64,000 nucleotides of DNA from Phaeospirillum sp. (GTDB lineage: Bacteria; Pseudomonadota; Alphaproteobacteria; Rhodospirillales; Magnetospirillaceae), in contig JAUSFB010000068.1 in NCBI GenBank assembly GCA_030651575.1, positions 124,001-188,000 of the forward strand, given 5' to 3'. This document shows, one piece after another, positions 19,654-28,500 of this stretch (positions are counted from its first letter, which is position 1; each line of letters begins with the position of its first letter). Both the position numbers and the translations under genes were made by a program. Under the pieces are notes generated by a model. It was not told the origin of the DNA, searched no databases, and was given only the letters and a program-made list of their open reading frames with translations.

Positions 19654-22151
19654 GTCAGTTCGGGTATGTCCCGGCAGGCCAGGGCCGGCGGGCATTGGCC
19701 GGCGCGTAGGAACTGGGTCATCTCGGCGGCCGGCATGGGGTGGGCGAACAGGAAGCCCTGGACCATGTCGCAATCGAATTTGGCCAAAGCGGCCATCTGC
19801 TCCTCGGTTTCGATGCCGGGGGCGATCACGGCCATGTGCAGGCCGCGCGCCACCGCGATGATGGCGGTGATGATCTCGGCATCTTCGGGCTCGGCGACCA
19901 CGTTGCGCACGAAGCCTTGATCGATCTTCAAGGCATTGGTCGGCAGCCGGCGCAGGAAGGCGAAGGACGAATAGCCCGAGCCGAAATCATCGATGGCGAT
20001 GTTGACGCCCAGGGCCTTGAAGCGGGCCAGCATACCGCTGGCGTCCTGAGTCTTGTCGGTGACGCAGTTTTCCGGCACATCGAGTTCAAGGATGCCCGGA
20101 GGCAGGCTCGCCCGCTCCAGCGCCGCCGCGACATTTTCCATGAGGTCGGGGGCGCGGAACTGGCGGCTCGACAGATTGACGCCGACCCGAAGTTGGGAAA
20201 AGCCCTGGTCGAGCCACTCCTTGGCCTGAAGGCAGGCGGCGTCCAGCACCATCTGACCGATGGGCAGAATCAGGCCGGTTTCTTCCGCCAAGGGCAGGAA
20301 CTGGTTGGGCATCACCAGCCCGATCTCGGGATGCAGCCACCGCAGCAAGGTCTCCACCGCCACCACCGCGCCGGTCCGGCCATCAAAGATCGGCTGATAG
20401 TGCAGCACGAATTCCTGGCGATCCAGCGCATGGCGCAACGCGCCTTCCAGGGCGAGGCGTTCGAACGCCTGGGCGTTGATGGTCTCGGAATGGAAGCGGC
20501 AGGCGTTGCGGCCCTGATGCTTGGCTCGATACATGGCGGCATCGGCCAGCTTGACCAGGGATTGCGGATCCCCGGCATCTCCGGGATAGAGCGCCACGCC
20601 GATGGAGGAACTGATGCAGGCCTCGCGGCCTTGCAGGTCGAACGGCGTCGACATGGCGGTCAGGATCTTGTGGGCGACGACGGCCCCGTCATGGGCCTCG
20701 ACGATGTCTTCCAAGATGACCGTGAATTCGTCGCCGGACAGACGCGCCACCGTATCGCCCTGGCGGACGCAGGCGGTCAGGCGCTCGGCCACCTGTTGCA
20801 GCAGGAAGTCGCCGGCCAGATGCCCCAGGGTGTCGTTGACCTGCTTGAAGTGGTCGAGGTCGATGAACAGCAGCGCCACGTTGGATTGGGCGCGGTTGGC
20901 GCGGGTCAGCGCCCGTGACAGACGTTCCTGGAACAAGGTCCGGTTGGGCAGTCGGGTCAGCGGGTCGTGGTTGGCCTGATAGCTGAGGCGCTCCTCGTCT
21001 TGCTTGCGCGACGTGATGTCGGAGAACACCGCCACATAATTGGTGATCTGGTCCTGCTCGTTGCGGACGGCGGCGATGTTCAGCCACTCGGCGAACATCT
21101 CGCCGGTCTTGCGGCGGTTCCAGATCTCGCCCTGCCATTTGCCGGTTTTGTTCAGGATATCAGTCATGTGGTCATAGAAATCCGGCGTGTGGCGGCCGGA
21201 GGACAACATACGCGGCGTCTTGCCCAGGACGTCTTCAAGCTGGAAGCCGGTCAGGTCGGTGAAGGCCGGGTTGATGTGGATGATGCGGTGCTTGTCGTCG
21301 GTGATGAACAGGCCTTCGCCGGTATTTTCGAACACGGTGGCGGCCAGACGCATATGGTCTTCCAGGCGTTTGCGTTCGGTGACATTTTCGACTACGGCGA
21401 CGGTGTAGCGGGTCTCTCCGTTGGAAGAGTCCCGCACCGCGGTGACCGTAAGGCGCGCCCAGACGGTTCGGCCGTCACGGACGATATAGCGCTTGGTCAC
21501 ATCGTAATTGTCGATCTTGCCGGCCATCATGGCGTCGCGCAGATCGGTGTGGCGACCGATATCGTCGGGATGGGTGATGTCGCGGTAGTTGAGGGCCTGC
21601 AACTCGGCGTCGCTATAGCCGACCATGGCGCAAAAGGCCGGATTGCAATGGACGTATTCGCCGGAGGGCGTGGACAGGACGACGCCGGTGCCGGCATTGT
21701 CGAACAGCGCCCGGAAACGAGCCTCGCTGCCGCGAAGCTCGGCATCGGCCTGGGAGCGGCCGATGGCGTAGCGGATGGAGCGGCGGACCAGTTCGCCGTC
21801 GCCCTGGCCCTTGACCAGATAATCCTGGGCGCCCTGACGCAGGGCTTCCAGCGCCAGTGCCTCGTCGGCGGTGCCGGTCAATACGACCACCGGAACCGAA
21901 GATGCCGCCCGCAGCCGCGCCAGCGTCTCCATGCCGAAGGAGTCGGGCAGCGACAGATCCAGGAGCACGACGTCGATGGGCTGGGTCTGCAAGGTTTCCA
22001 GCCCATCGGACAGGCGGCTGGCCTTGGCCACCTTGAACGGGCGGGACGGGTCTTCCCGAAGATAAAGTTCGACCAGGCGCGCATCACCCGGATTGTCCTC
22101 GATGACGAGGACGGAAAGGGGGGTGGGTGGGCCGGCGGACGGGTTGCTCAT
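19650..22151 (-). CDS. Response regulator with PAS, PAS, GGDEF and EAL domains
   Basis: An 833-aa c-di-GMP signalling protein. Order: REC domain (about 10-130, phosphoacceptor Asp near 65), two PAS domains (about 148-255 and 270-380), GGDEF (about 395-555, motif S-G-D-E-F) and EAL (about 570-820). The EAL domain has E-T-L for E-A-L, N in V-N-L-S-S-R-Q, D-D-F-G-S-G and K-I-D-Q. However, the usual A-E-G-V-E motif reads A-P-G-I-E, which may cripple phosphodiesterase activity. The start at 22151 avoids overlap with the upstream response regulator, which lies 11 bp away and is probably co-expressed. Confidence 0.93.
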   Translation of the reverse strand: MSNPSAGPPTPLSVLVIEDNPGDARLVELYLREDPSRPFKVAKASRLSDGLETLQTQPIDVVLLDLSLPDSFGMETLARLRAASSVPVVVLTGTADEALALEALRQGAQDYLVKGQGDGELVRRSIRYAIGRSQADAELRGSEARFRALFDNAGTGVVLSTPSGEYVHCNPAFCAMVGYSDAELQALNYRDITHPDDIGRHTDLRDAMMAGKIDNYDVTKRYIVRDGRTVWARLTVTAVRDSSNGETRYTVAVVENVTERKRLEDHMRLAATVFENTGEGLFITDDKHRIIHINPAFTDLTGFQLEDVLGKTPRMLSSGRHTPDFYDHMTDILNKTGKWQGEIWNRRKTGEMFAEWLNIAAVRNEQDQITNYVAVFSDITSRKQDEERLSYQANHDPLTRLPNRTLFQERLSRALTRANRAQSNVALLFIDLDHFKQVNDTLGHLAGDFLLQQVAERLTACVRQGDTVARLSGDEFTVILEDIVEAHDGAVVAHKILTAMSTPFDLQGREACISSSIGVALYPGDAGDPQSLVKLADAAMYRAKHQGRNACRFHSETINAQAFERLALEGALRHALDRQEFVLHYQPIFDGRTGAVVAVETLLRWLHPEIGLVMPNQFLPLAEETGLILPIGQMVLDAACLQAKEWLDQGFSQLRVGVNLSSRQFRAPDLMENVAAALERASLPPGILELDVPENCVTDKTQDASGMLARFKALGVNIAIDDFGSGYSSFAFLRRLPTNALKIDQGFVRNVVAEPEDAEIITAIIAVARGLHMAVIAPGIETEEQMAALAKFDCDMVQGFLFAHPMPAAEMTQFLRAGQCPPALACRDIPELT

Positions 22152-22162
22152 GACAGCGCCGA

Positions 22163-22615
22163 TCAGCGGGGCGGCAGGGTTACCACCGAGCACCAGTATT
22201 CTTCGATGGAGCGTACCACCGAAATGAACCGATCAAGATCGACCGGCTTGGTGATGTAGCAATTCGCGTGCAGATCGTAGCTGCGCAAGATGTCCTGCTC
22301 GGCCTGCGATGTCGTCAGAACAACGACGGGAATGCGGCGCAGATCCTCGTCGGCCTTCAGTTCCGCCAGGACCTGACGGCCATCCTTGCGGGGGAGGTTG
22401 AGGTCGAGCAGCACCAGATTGGGGCGGGGGGCACCGGCGTATTGTCCCTCGCGACGGAGATAGGCCATGGCTTCGACGCCATCGACCACCACCTTGAGGC
22501 GGCTGGTCATCCGACCTTCCTTCAGGGCTTCCTGGGCCAGACGCGCATCGCCGGGGTTATCCTCGACCAGCAGGATCTCAAAAACTTCTGGTGTTGTGCG
22601 TAGGCTCAAGTCCAA
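22163..22615 (-). CDS. Single-domain response regulator (Rcp1-like)
   Basis: A 150-aa receiver domain with no output domain. It has L-V-E-D-N-P-G-D at the acidic pocket, [10 protein letters not shown] with the phosphoacceptor Asp, V-V-L-T-T-S and Y-I-T-K-P. This Rcp1/CheY-like form usually relays phosphate from a phytochrome-type or hybrid kinase. The start is a TTG with GGGAG just upstream. It sits directly before the GGDEF-EAL regulator and probably works with it. Confidence 0.92.
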   Translation of the reverse strand: MDLSLRTTPEVFEILLVEDNPGDARLAQEALKEGRMTSRLKVVVDGVEAMAYLRREGQYAGAPRPNLVLLDLNLPRKDGRQVLAELKADEDLRRIPVVVLTTSQAEQDILRSYDLHANCYITKPVDLDRFISVVRSIEEYWCSVVTLPPR

Positions 22616-22787
22616 CTCCCTTCCCCGACTGACGGGTGGTCCGTGGAACTATAAAGGGGGAATGGCCGGTTGAAAACCAGCTTGCTGCCTCAAGGCGATA
22701 AATCTGTGTGGTTTGATCGCCATGTTGAAAAATCCCGGCCGAGTCATCACTTGAATGACACCCAGAGCATTCGCGACAGGAGGGGTT

Positions 22788-23312
22788 ATGACCAGACTTG
22801 CACTTTGCGTCGTCGCCGGTTTGGCGATGTTCGGCGGTCAGTCGCTGGCCGCCGAGGTTGTCATTCCCATCAACGCCATCGATACCACCGGAATCGGGGC
22901 GGTGATCGGAACGTTGACGGCCAGAGATACCAAGGCGGGAATGTTGGTAACCCCCGGATTGTCGGGCCTGACCGCTGGACCGCATGGTTTCCATGTCCAC
23001 GAGAATCCCAGTTGCGCCCCCAGGGAGCAAGCCGGCAAGCTGGTTCCCGGCCTGGCGGCGGGAGGCCATTTCGATCCGGATAAATCCGGCAGGCACGAAG
23101 GCCCCTGGGCGCATGGTCATGTGGGAGACATGCCGGCCCTGGCCGTCAATGGGGATGGCACGGCCCGTGATAGTGTCGTGGTGCCGCGCTTGAAGGTCGC
23201 AGACCTCAAGGGCCGCTCCATCGTCATTCATGCCGGAGCCGATAATTACGCTGACCAGCCGAAACCGCTGGGCGGTGGCGGTTCTCGGGTCGCCTGCGGT
23301 GTGGCGCCTTAA
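22788..23312 (+). CDS. sodC: Periplasmic Cu,Zn superoxide dismutase
   Basis: A 174-aa protein with a signal peptide (about 1-22, ending L-A-A-E). Copper and zinc ligands are in H-G-F-H-V-H-E-N, G-G-H-F-D-P, A-H-G-H-V-G-D-M-P and V-I-H-A-G-A-D-N-Y. The structural disulfide cysteines are in P-S-C-A-P and R-V-A-C-G. It dismutates superoxide in the periplasm. The start at 22788 follows AGGAGGGG. Transcription likely ends at the hairpin about 75 bp after the stop. Confidence 0.95.
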   Translation: MTRLALCVVAGLAMFGGQSLAAEVVIPINAIDTTGIGAVIGTLTARDTKAGMLVTPGLSGLTAGPHGFHVHENPSCAPREQAGKLVPGLAAGGHFDPDKSGRHEGPWAHGHVGDMPALAVNGDGTARDSVVVPRLKVADLKGRSIVIHAGADNYADQPKPLGGGGSRVACGVAP

Positions 23313-23386
23313 TACCGCGACTGCGGCCGTGCCGCTTGTGCGGCGAGCGCCAAGGGATTCGAAGAATCCCGCCCGGCGACGGAGGG

Positions 23387-23414
23387 TCCCACTGATCGGT
23401 TCCGATCAGTGGGA
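23387..23414 (+). terminator. Hairpin terminator after sodC
   Basis: A 13-bp perfect stem (TCCCACTGATCGG with its complement, 2-base loop) is followed by TTT. A smaller hairpin, GGGATTC-GAA-GAATCCC, lies just before it at 23,354-23,370. The T-run is short, so efficiency is uncertain. Confidence 0.6.
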
Positions 23415-23435
23415 TTTGGCGTCGGGCATGAAGGC

Positions 23436-24230
23436 TCAGATGACCTCTTCGCCTTCGTGGCAATAGGCCCGGAGGCCGGGGATGTCGGCGATGGCCACGG
23501 CGTGGCCATCAACCACCACGCCGCGTTCCTTCAAATGGGCGAAGGCGCGTGACAGGGTTTCCGGCCGCACCCCGACGCGGGCGGCGATGATGCTTTTGCT
23601 GTGGGGCAGCCGCACGATGGTCGAGCCCTCGCGCTTGACGGTCAGGCCCAGCAGGTAAAGCGCGAGACGCTGCGCCGCTGATTTGAGTTTGAGGTCTTTC
23701 ACCTCGCGGACCAGCATGCGGAAGTGCTTGGCCATGGAGGTCAGCATCAGGAAGGCCAGATCCGGGCGTTCGCGCACGTCGCGGCGAAAGCGTTCTCCGG
23801 GCAAGGTCAGGATGCGGGAAGGCTGAAGCGCGACCGCGCTCATCAGGAATGGCTTCTCGGTCAGAACCGCGGCGGCGATGAACATTTCGCCGGCCTTTAG
23901 AATCTCGACCAGGGTCTCGCCGCCATCGGTCACCGTACCCATCAGCCCAACCTGACCGTCCAGCACCACCCGCAGCGCGCTGGCCACGTCGCCTTGGTGG
24001 AAGATGACTTCGTTGCGGGCGTATTTGACGACATTGGCGTCGATGGTTATTTCCGACAAGACCATCGGGGGGAGATCGCAGAACAGCGCCAGACGGCTGA
24101 TTGCCGCCAGATCCTCGGGCTTCAGGCCATGAGGGGGCAGGGGCGTCGCGGGGGCGGATCGCTGATACTCGCCGGTTTCCATTGAAACTATATCACCAGA
24201 TATCGAAGGGGCCGGAAGTCGAGACGGCAT
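23436..24230 (-). CDS. Crp/Fnr-family transcriptional regulator
   Basis: A 264-aa regulator. The cyclic-nucleotide-type beta-roll spans about 40-165 (V-I-F-H-Q-G-D-V-A-S-A-L-R-V-V-L-D-G-Q-V-G) and the winged helix about 190-255 (S-K-S-I-I-A-A-R-V-G-V-R-P-E-T-L-S-R-A-F). The four N-terminal cysteines of true FNR are absent, so an Fe-S oxygen sensor is unlikely. It resembles the divergent Dnr/NnrR-like group, but I cannot assign a ligand. The start is uncertain: this ATG or one 16 codons later. Confidence 0.85.
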   Translation of the reverse strand: MPSRLPAPSISGDIVSMETGEYQRSAPATPLPPHGLKPEDLAAISRLALFCDLPPMVLSEITIDANVVKYARNEVIFHQGDVASALRVVLDGQVGLMGTVTDGGETLVEILKAGEMFIAAAVLTEKPFLMSAVALQPSRILTLPGERFRRDVRERPDLAFLMLTSMAKHFRMLVREVKDLKLKSAAQRLALYLLGLTVKREGSTIVRLPHSKSIIAARVGVRPETLSRAFAHLKERGVVVDGHAVAIADIPGLRAYCHEGEEVI

Positions 24231-24372
24231 TCTCCCAAGATTGCAGATAACAGGCCGTCGGAAAATTGATGCTGGTCAAATGGCGGCTAAATTTCTCAAT
24301 ACTCCTGGTGGGATGTGGGGCCGAATTCATTGGAATTGGAGGAATTCGTCTTTTCCTGTTCTGTGGCTAATG

Positions 24373-25263
24373 TCACCAGAGCCATGCCGCGCCGCGAACT
24401 CCAGACGAGTCGCCATGCATCGGCGGGCGTAACCGGGTCGCCACATGGTCGGAAAACACCCAGTTCGCCCAGAGCCGGGGAACCACATCGTAGAGCCGGT
24501 TGATCTTGGACAATCCCCCGCCCAGGACGATGACATGGGGGTCGATCACGTTGATGACCGATGCCAGGGCGCGGGCCAGCCGGTGATAGTGCCGTTCGAG
24601 CGCCGCGCATTCGGTCGGCCCGGTCGAGGCGGCGATGGCTTCGGCGGTCAGTCCCCCGCCATGGTCGCGGGCCAGACCGGGGCCGGACAAAAAGGTCTCG
24701 ATGCAGCCCCGGCGGCCGCAATAGCAGGCCGGGCCAGGACGTTCGTCATCGGTGGGCCAGGGCAGGGGATTGTGGCCCCATTCTCCGGCGATGGCGTTGG
24801 GACCGGCCAGCAAGCGGCCATGGGCCACGATTCCGCCGCCGACCCCTGTTCCCAGGATCACCCCGAAGACCGTGGCGAAGCCGGCCCCGGCCCCATCGGT
24901 CGCCTCCGACAGGGCAAAGCAATCGGCATCGTTGGCCAGTCGCACCGGCCGGCCCAGCGCCGTCTCCAGGTCGCGATCGAGCGGCTGGCCGATCAGCCAT
25001 GTGGAGTTGGCGTTCTTCACCAGCCCGGTCCTTGGGCTGATGGTACCGGGAATCCCGATTCCGATGCTGCCCGTTCCCCCCGCTTCGGCTTCCAGCCCCT
25101 CCACCAGGTCCTTGATGGTGCGGATGGTGCCGGCATAGCTGCCCTGTTCGGTCGCAACCCGCCGCCGCGCCAGCTCGCGGCCGTCGCGATCAAGGGCGAT
25201 CCCCTCGGTCTTGGTTCCGCCGAGATCGATGCCGAAGCGCAGGGTGGGGGGTGAATCGATCAT
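24373..25263 (-). CDS. ROK-family sugar kinase (fructokinase/Mak-like)
   Basis: A 296-aa kinase. The N-terminal F-G-I-D-L-G-G-T-K-T-E-G phosphate loop, L-A-N-D-A-D-C-F-A-L-S-E, G-V-I-L-G-T-G-V-G-G-G and the zinc motif G-H-N-P then C-Y-C-G-R-R-G-C-I-E-T define the ROK family; the pattern is closest to bacterial fructokinase. I start at 25263. In-frame codons upstream belong to the transposon that inserted 30 bp away (target duplication at 25,288-25,292), so the gene has lost its native upstream promoter region. Confidence 0.88.
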   Translation of the reverse strand: MIDSPPTLRFGIDLGGTKTEGIALDRDGRELARRRVATEQGSYAGTIRTIKDLVEGLEAEAGGTGSIGIGIPGTISPRTGLVKNANSTWLIGQPLDRDLETALGRPVRLANDADCFALSEATDGAGAGFATVFGVILGTGVGGGIVAHGRLLAGPNAIAGEWGHNPLPWPTDDERPGPACYCGRRGCIETFLSGPGLARDHGGGLTAEAIAASTGPTECAALERHYHRLARALASVINVIDPHVIVLGGGLSKINRLYDVVPRLWANWVFSDHVATRLRPPMHGDSSGVRGAAWLW

Positions 25264-25287
25264 GGCGCCGAGTATGCCATGGTCGGT

Positions 25288-25292
25288 GTCCG
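25288..25292. repeat. Target-site duplication, left copy
   Basis: GTCCG immediately before the transposon's left end. It is identical to the five bases after its right end. Confidence 0.9.
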
Positions 25293-25318
25293 TGTCGGTC
25301 CGCACCGTAGATGGCGGT
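25293..25318 (+). repeat. Left terminal inverted repeat
   Basis: 26 bp. The first seven (TGTCGGT) and last eight (ATGGCGGT) bases match the right end exactly, with the same 11-bp spacing between them. Three further TGGCGG-containing repeats follow within 100 bp. Confidence 0.88.
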
Positions 25319-25494
25319 GGGGAGGGGGTGCCTGGGCCGGTACTGGCATTTTAGGTGGCGGTGTGACGGTGCTTTAAGTGGCGGCGGCAGGCGAATAAGG
25401 TGCTGTAGATGGCGGAACTCCCTGGGGTAGGATCTGGTATTTGCCGATAGCGGCTGCCTTAGGGTGTCGTCTGTCAATGTAGAAATTAAGCGGC

Positions 25495-25509
25495 ACACAT
25501 AAAATGTGT
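25495..25509. promoter_or_regulatory. Palindromic operator 1 (ACACA-N5-TGTGT)
   Basis: ACACA-TAAAA-TGTGT, 36 bp before the start codon of the XRE-Mrr-STAND gene. It has the same arms and spacer length as operator 2, 31 bp away centre to centre, so both lie on one face of the helix. Probable target of the gene's own XRE domain. Confidence 0.72.
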
Positions 25510-25525
25510 TGCACGAAACTGCGTC

Positions 25526-25540
25526 ACACATCTAGTGTGT
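25526..25540. promoter_or_regulatory. Palindromic operator 2 (ACACA-N5-TGTGT)
   Basis: ACACA-TCTAG-TGTGT, ending four bases before the ATG. A protein bound here would block transcription or initiation. With operator 1 it suggests cooperative autorepression. Confidence 0.72.
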
Positions 25541-25544
25541 GCGA

Positions 25545-28500
25545 ATGGAAAAGCTCGACCGCACACCTCCCCCCTATGCTGCCCTTGCCGAGAAGATCGT
25601 TAGGGGGAGAGCTGCTTGCGGTTTGACGCAGGCGGAACTCGCTGCCGCGTTGGGCTTCAGGCAGCAGACGGTTAGCCGATGGGAGGCCGGGACGCATCGC
25701 CCCAAGTCCGATGAACTTGGCGCTCTTGCCAAGCTGATCGGCGAGGACTTGGCGACGTTGATGGGACTAGCTGGCCATGGGGCCGTCACGCGTGGGGCTC
25801 TGCCCATGTTCCCCGTCGATGCGCTTGATCCAGCTGCCTTCGAGCATTTTGTTGCCGACGTGGTTGAGGCATTGGAGCCTGGGGCGGAGGCCAGGGTGCA
25901 GGGTGGTCGCGGACATAATCAGGCTGGAACAGATATCATCGCAACGCTTCCAGACGGCAAGCGATGGAGCCTCCAGTGCAAGCGAGTCGAGCAGTTTGGG
26001 CCGGCCGAAGCAAAGAAAGCAATTGCCAAGCACGAGGTGATGGCGGATCGAAAATTCCTGGTACTTAGTAAGGTTGCGTCACCAGCCTTGGCGAAGGAGG
26101 TTGAGGCCCGTGAAGGCTGGACCCTGTGGGATCAGCAGGACCTGACGCGAGTAATCCGTTCCCTTGCCATGGTGAAGCAGGAACGTTTGGTCGATATCTA
26201 TTTTCCAGGCCAGCGCATGGCTTTGCTCGGTCGGCATGAGCCGGGGCCGTGGCGCACGGACGAAGAGTATTTTAGGCCTTTTGAAGGCAGGCAGGGCGCC
26301 ATCAGTCATGACTGGGCCTTGGTTGGCCGCCAGGAAGAGATCGCGACCCTGGGCGCGGCGCTGTCGGACGATGCCTCGCGGATTTCCCTGCTGGTAGGGG
26401 CGGCTGGCATGGGCAAGACCCGCCTGCTCAAGGAGGTTGTCCGCCAATATCGAGCCGAGTATCCCGAGGTGGATATCCATTTCCTCGCTTCATCGCAGGA
26501 CCCCACCGCTTCCAGCCTTGCCGATCTGGGGCAGGCTCCAAAGCTTTTGGTGGTGGATGATGCCCATGATCGTGATGGACTGCCGCTGGTCATCGAATAT
26601 GTTCTGAGGGATGGAAACGCCCGCCTACTGATCGCGACACGCCGCTATGCCGAGCAGCGCATCCTCAATGAACTCTCTTGTTACAACATCGTTGAACCGC
26701 ACCGCGTGGCCCTGGATCGCTTGACCAAACCGGTGCTGCGCGAATTGGTGATCGAGGTCTTAGAGGAGTTCGGCGGCTATCCGCAGTGGGCAGATGCAGT
26801 CCTATCGGTGGCGTCTGACAATCCGCTGGTCGCCGCCATGGCTGCCCGCGTTGTCGCCCGGGATGGAAAGATTCCGGACCTGGCCGTTCGAGAAGGTGAG
26901 TTGCAGCGAATCATTCTGTCGCGATTCGCGGAAGACATTATTGGGCATATCGGCATGCAGCGTGACGCAGACATGCTCGGCAATGTCCTCAACGTGTTGG
27001 CTCTGATCCAGCCCTTTCACATCGATGACCGGCGAGTTGCGGAGTTGGTTGCCGTAGCCTATCCCGGTATTGCCGCGACAGACGTGACCCGCGCACTCAG
27101 GCAGTTTGTTGATGGTGGGGTGATCTATAAGCGTGGGCAGCTATATCGTCTGATGCCCGATCTGTTGGGCGATTTTCTCATCGACCGGAGTTGTATTGGG
27201 GCTGACACACGATTGACCCCATTCGCCATGCAGATCGCCGATGCGGTCGAAGGTGACCGTCTAACCCAGGTTTTAGTTAATCTTGGCAGAATGGATTGGC
27301 GGCGAGTCGGAGGCGATCCGTCAAATAGTGACCTGCTTGACCCTATTTGGCGGAAACTGCACATCAGCGAAGATCGGTATGATCGGCGGATCGCGGCTGT
27401 CCGGGCCGTCGCTTATTATCAGCCACGCCAGGCTTTGGATTTCATCCAGGCCCGGATTGAGCACGGCACCATCCCGCGCGAGGTAGGCGATATTCTGAAG
27501 CGGGTTGCCTATACACCCGAATATCGCGCTGACGCGCTACGGCTGCTTTGGGATCTGGGGCGGGATGACAAACGCGCCCTGAATTCCAATACAGATCACC
27601 CCATACGGGTGTTGGCTGAACTGGTCAGCTATGAACGGAATAAGCCGCTTTCCGTCAATCAGGAGGTGGCCGATTTCGGTCTTTCCTTGCTAGACCAGCC
27701 GGATGCCTGGACAGGCCACTATACCCCGTTTGATGTCCTGGAAGCTCTGCTGAAGGGCGAAGGGATGGAGGCTGAATCAAGGGGGCGATCTGTCGCCTTT
27801 GGTTCCTTTCTGGTCGATTATGATCGGGTGGCGCATCTGCGTGCTCAGGTAATTGATCGGACCTTTGGTCTGCTCATTGATGAAAGGCCTCAGGTGGCTT
27901 ACCTAGCCGCTACATTTTTGAGCCATGCCTTACGTGGACCTATGGGGTTGATGGGAAATTCTCCCGATGAGGAAACCCTGAAGCGCTATGATGTGGAATT
28001 CGGCCGCACGATTACCCGTATCGAGGAATTTATCGCGGAAGGGCGGTTGGCGCCAACCACAGTGATCGGCTTGGTTCGTTCTCTGGACTGGTACGCAAGC
28101 TATCATAAGGGGGACCTCGGCGATCAGGTCCGCACGATCTTTAATACCCTTCCGTCCGACCTCGAATTTCGCATTCGCGCCGCTCTGGTGGACGAGGCCG
28201 GATGGGACTTCGTTGGACAGGTCCGCTATTCCGAGTGGGACGAGGAGCGAGGCCATGATCTCCACTGGTTGGGCGGGCTGGTTAACGAAATCCTGATCGC
28301 CTACCCAGACCGTCGATCTCTCTGCGACCATTTCCTCGAAATGTGTGGGGAAATTCAATCGGCCGGGATGTCGGCGAACTCTGCTCGTCGCCTGATGGAT
28401 GCTTTGATAACGGCAGATCCTGAAATTAGCCATATCATCATCGAACGTTCCCTGGCCGAGGCCAATACCCAGATACGAGATTATCTTGGGCTGGCGGTCG

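Noticed and set aside
23436-24230. FNR oxygen sensor
   Set aside because: The N-terminal cysteine cluster needed for the 4Fe-4S centre is missing.
25263-25305. Longer N-terminus for the ROK kinase
   Set aside because: The extra codons include the transposon's left end and target duplication, so they are not native coding sequence.
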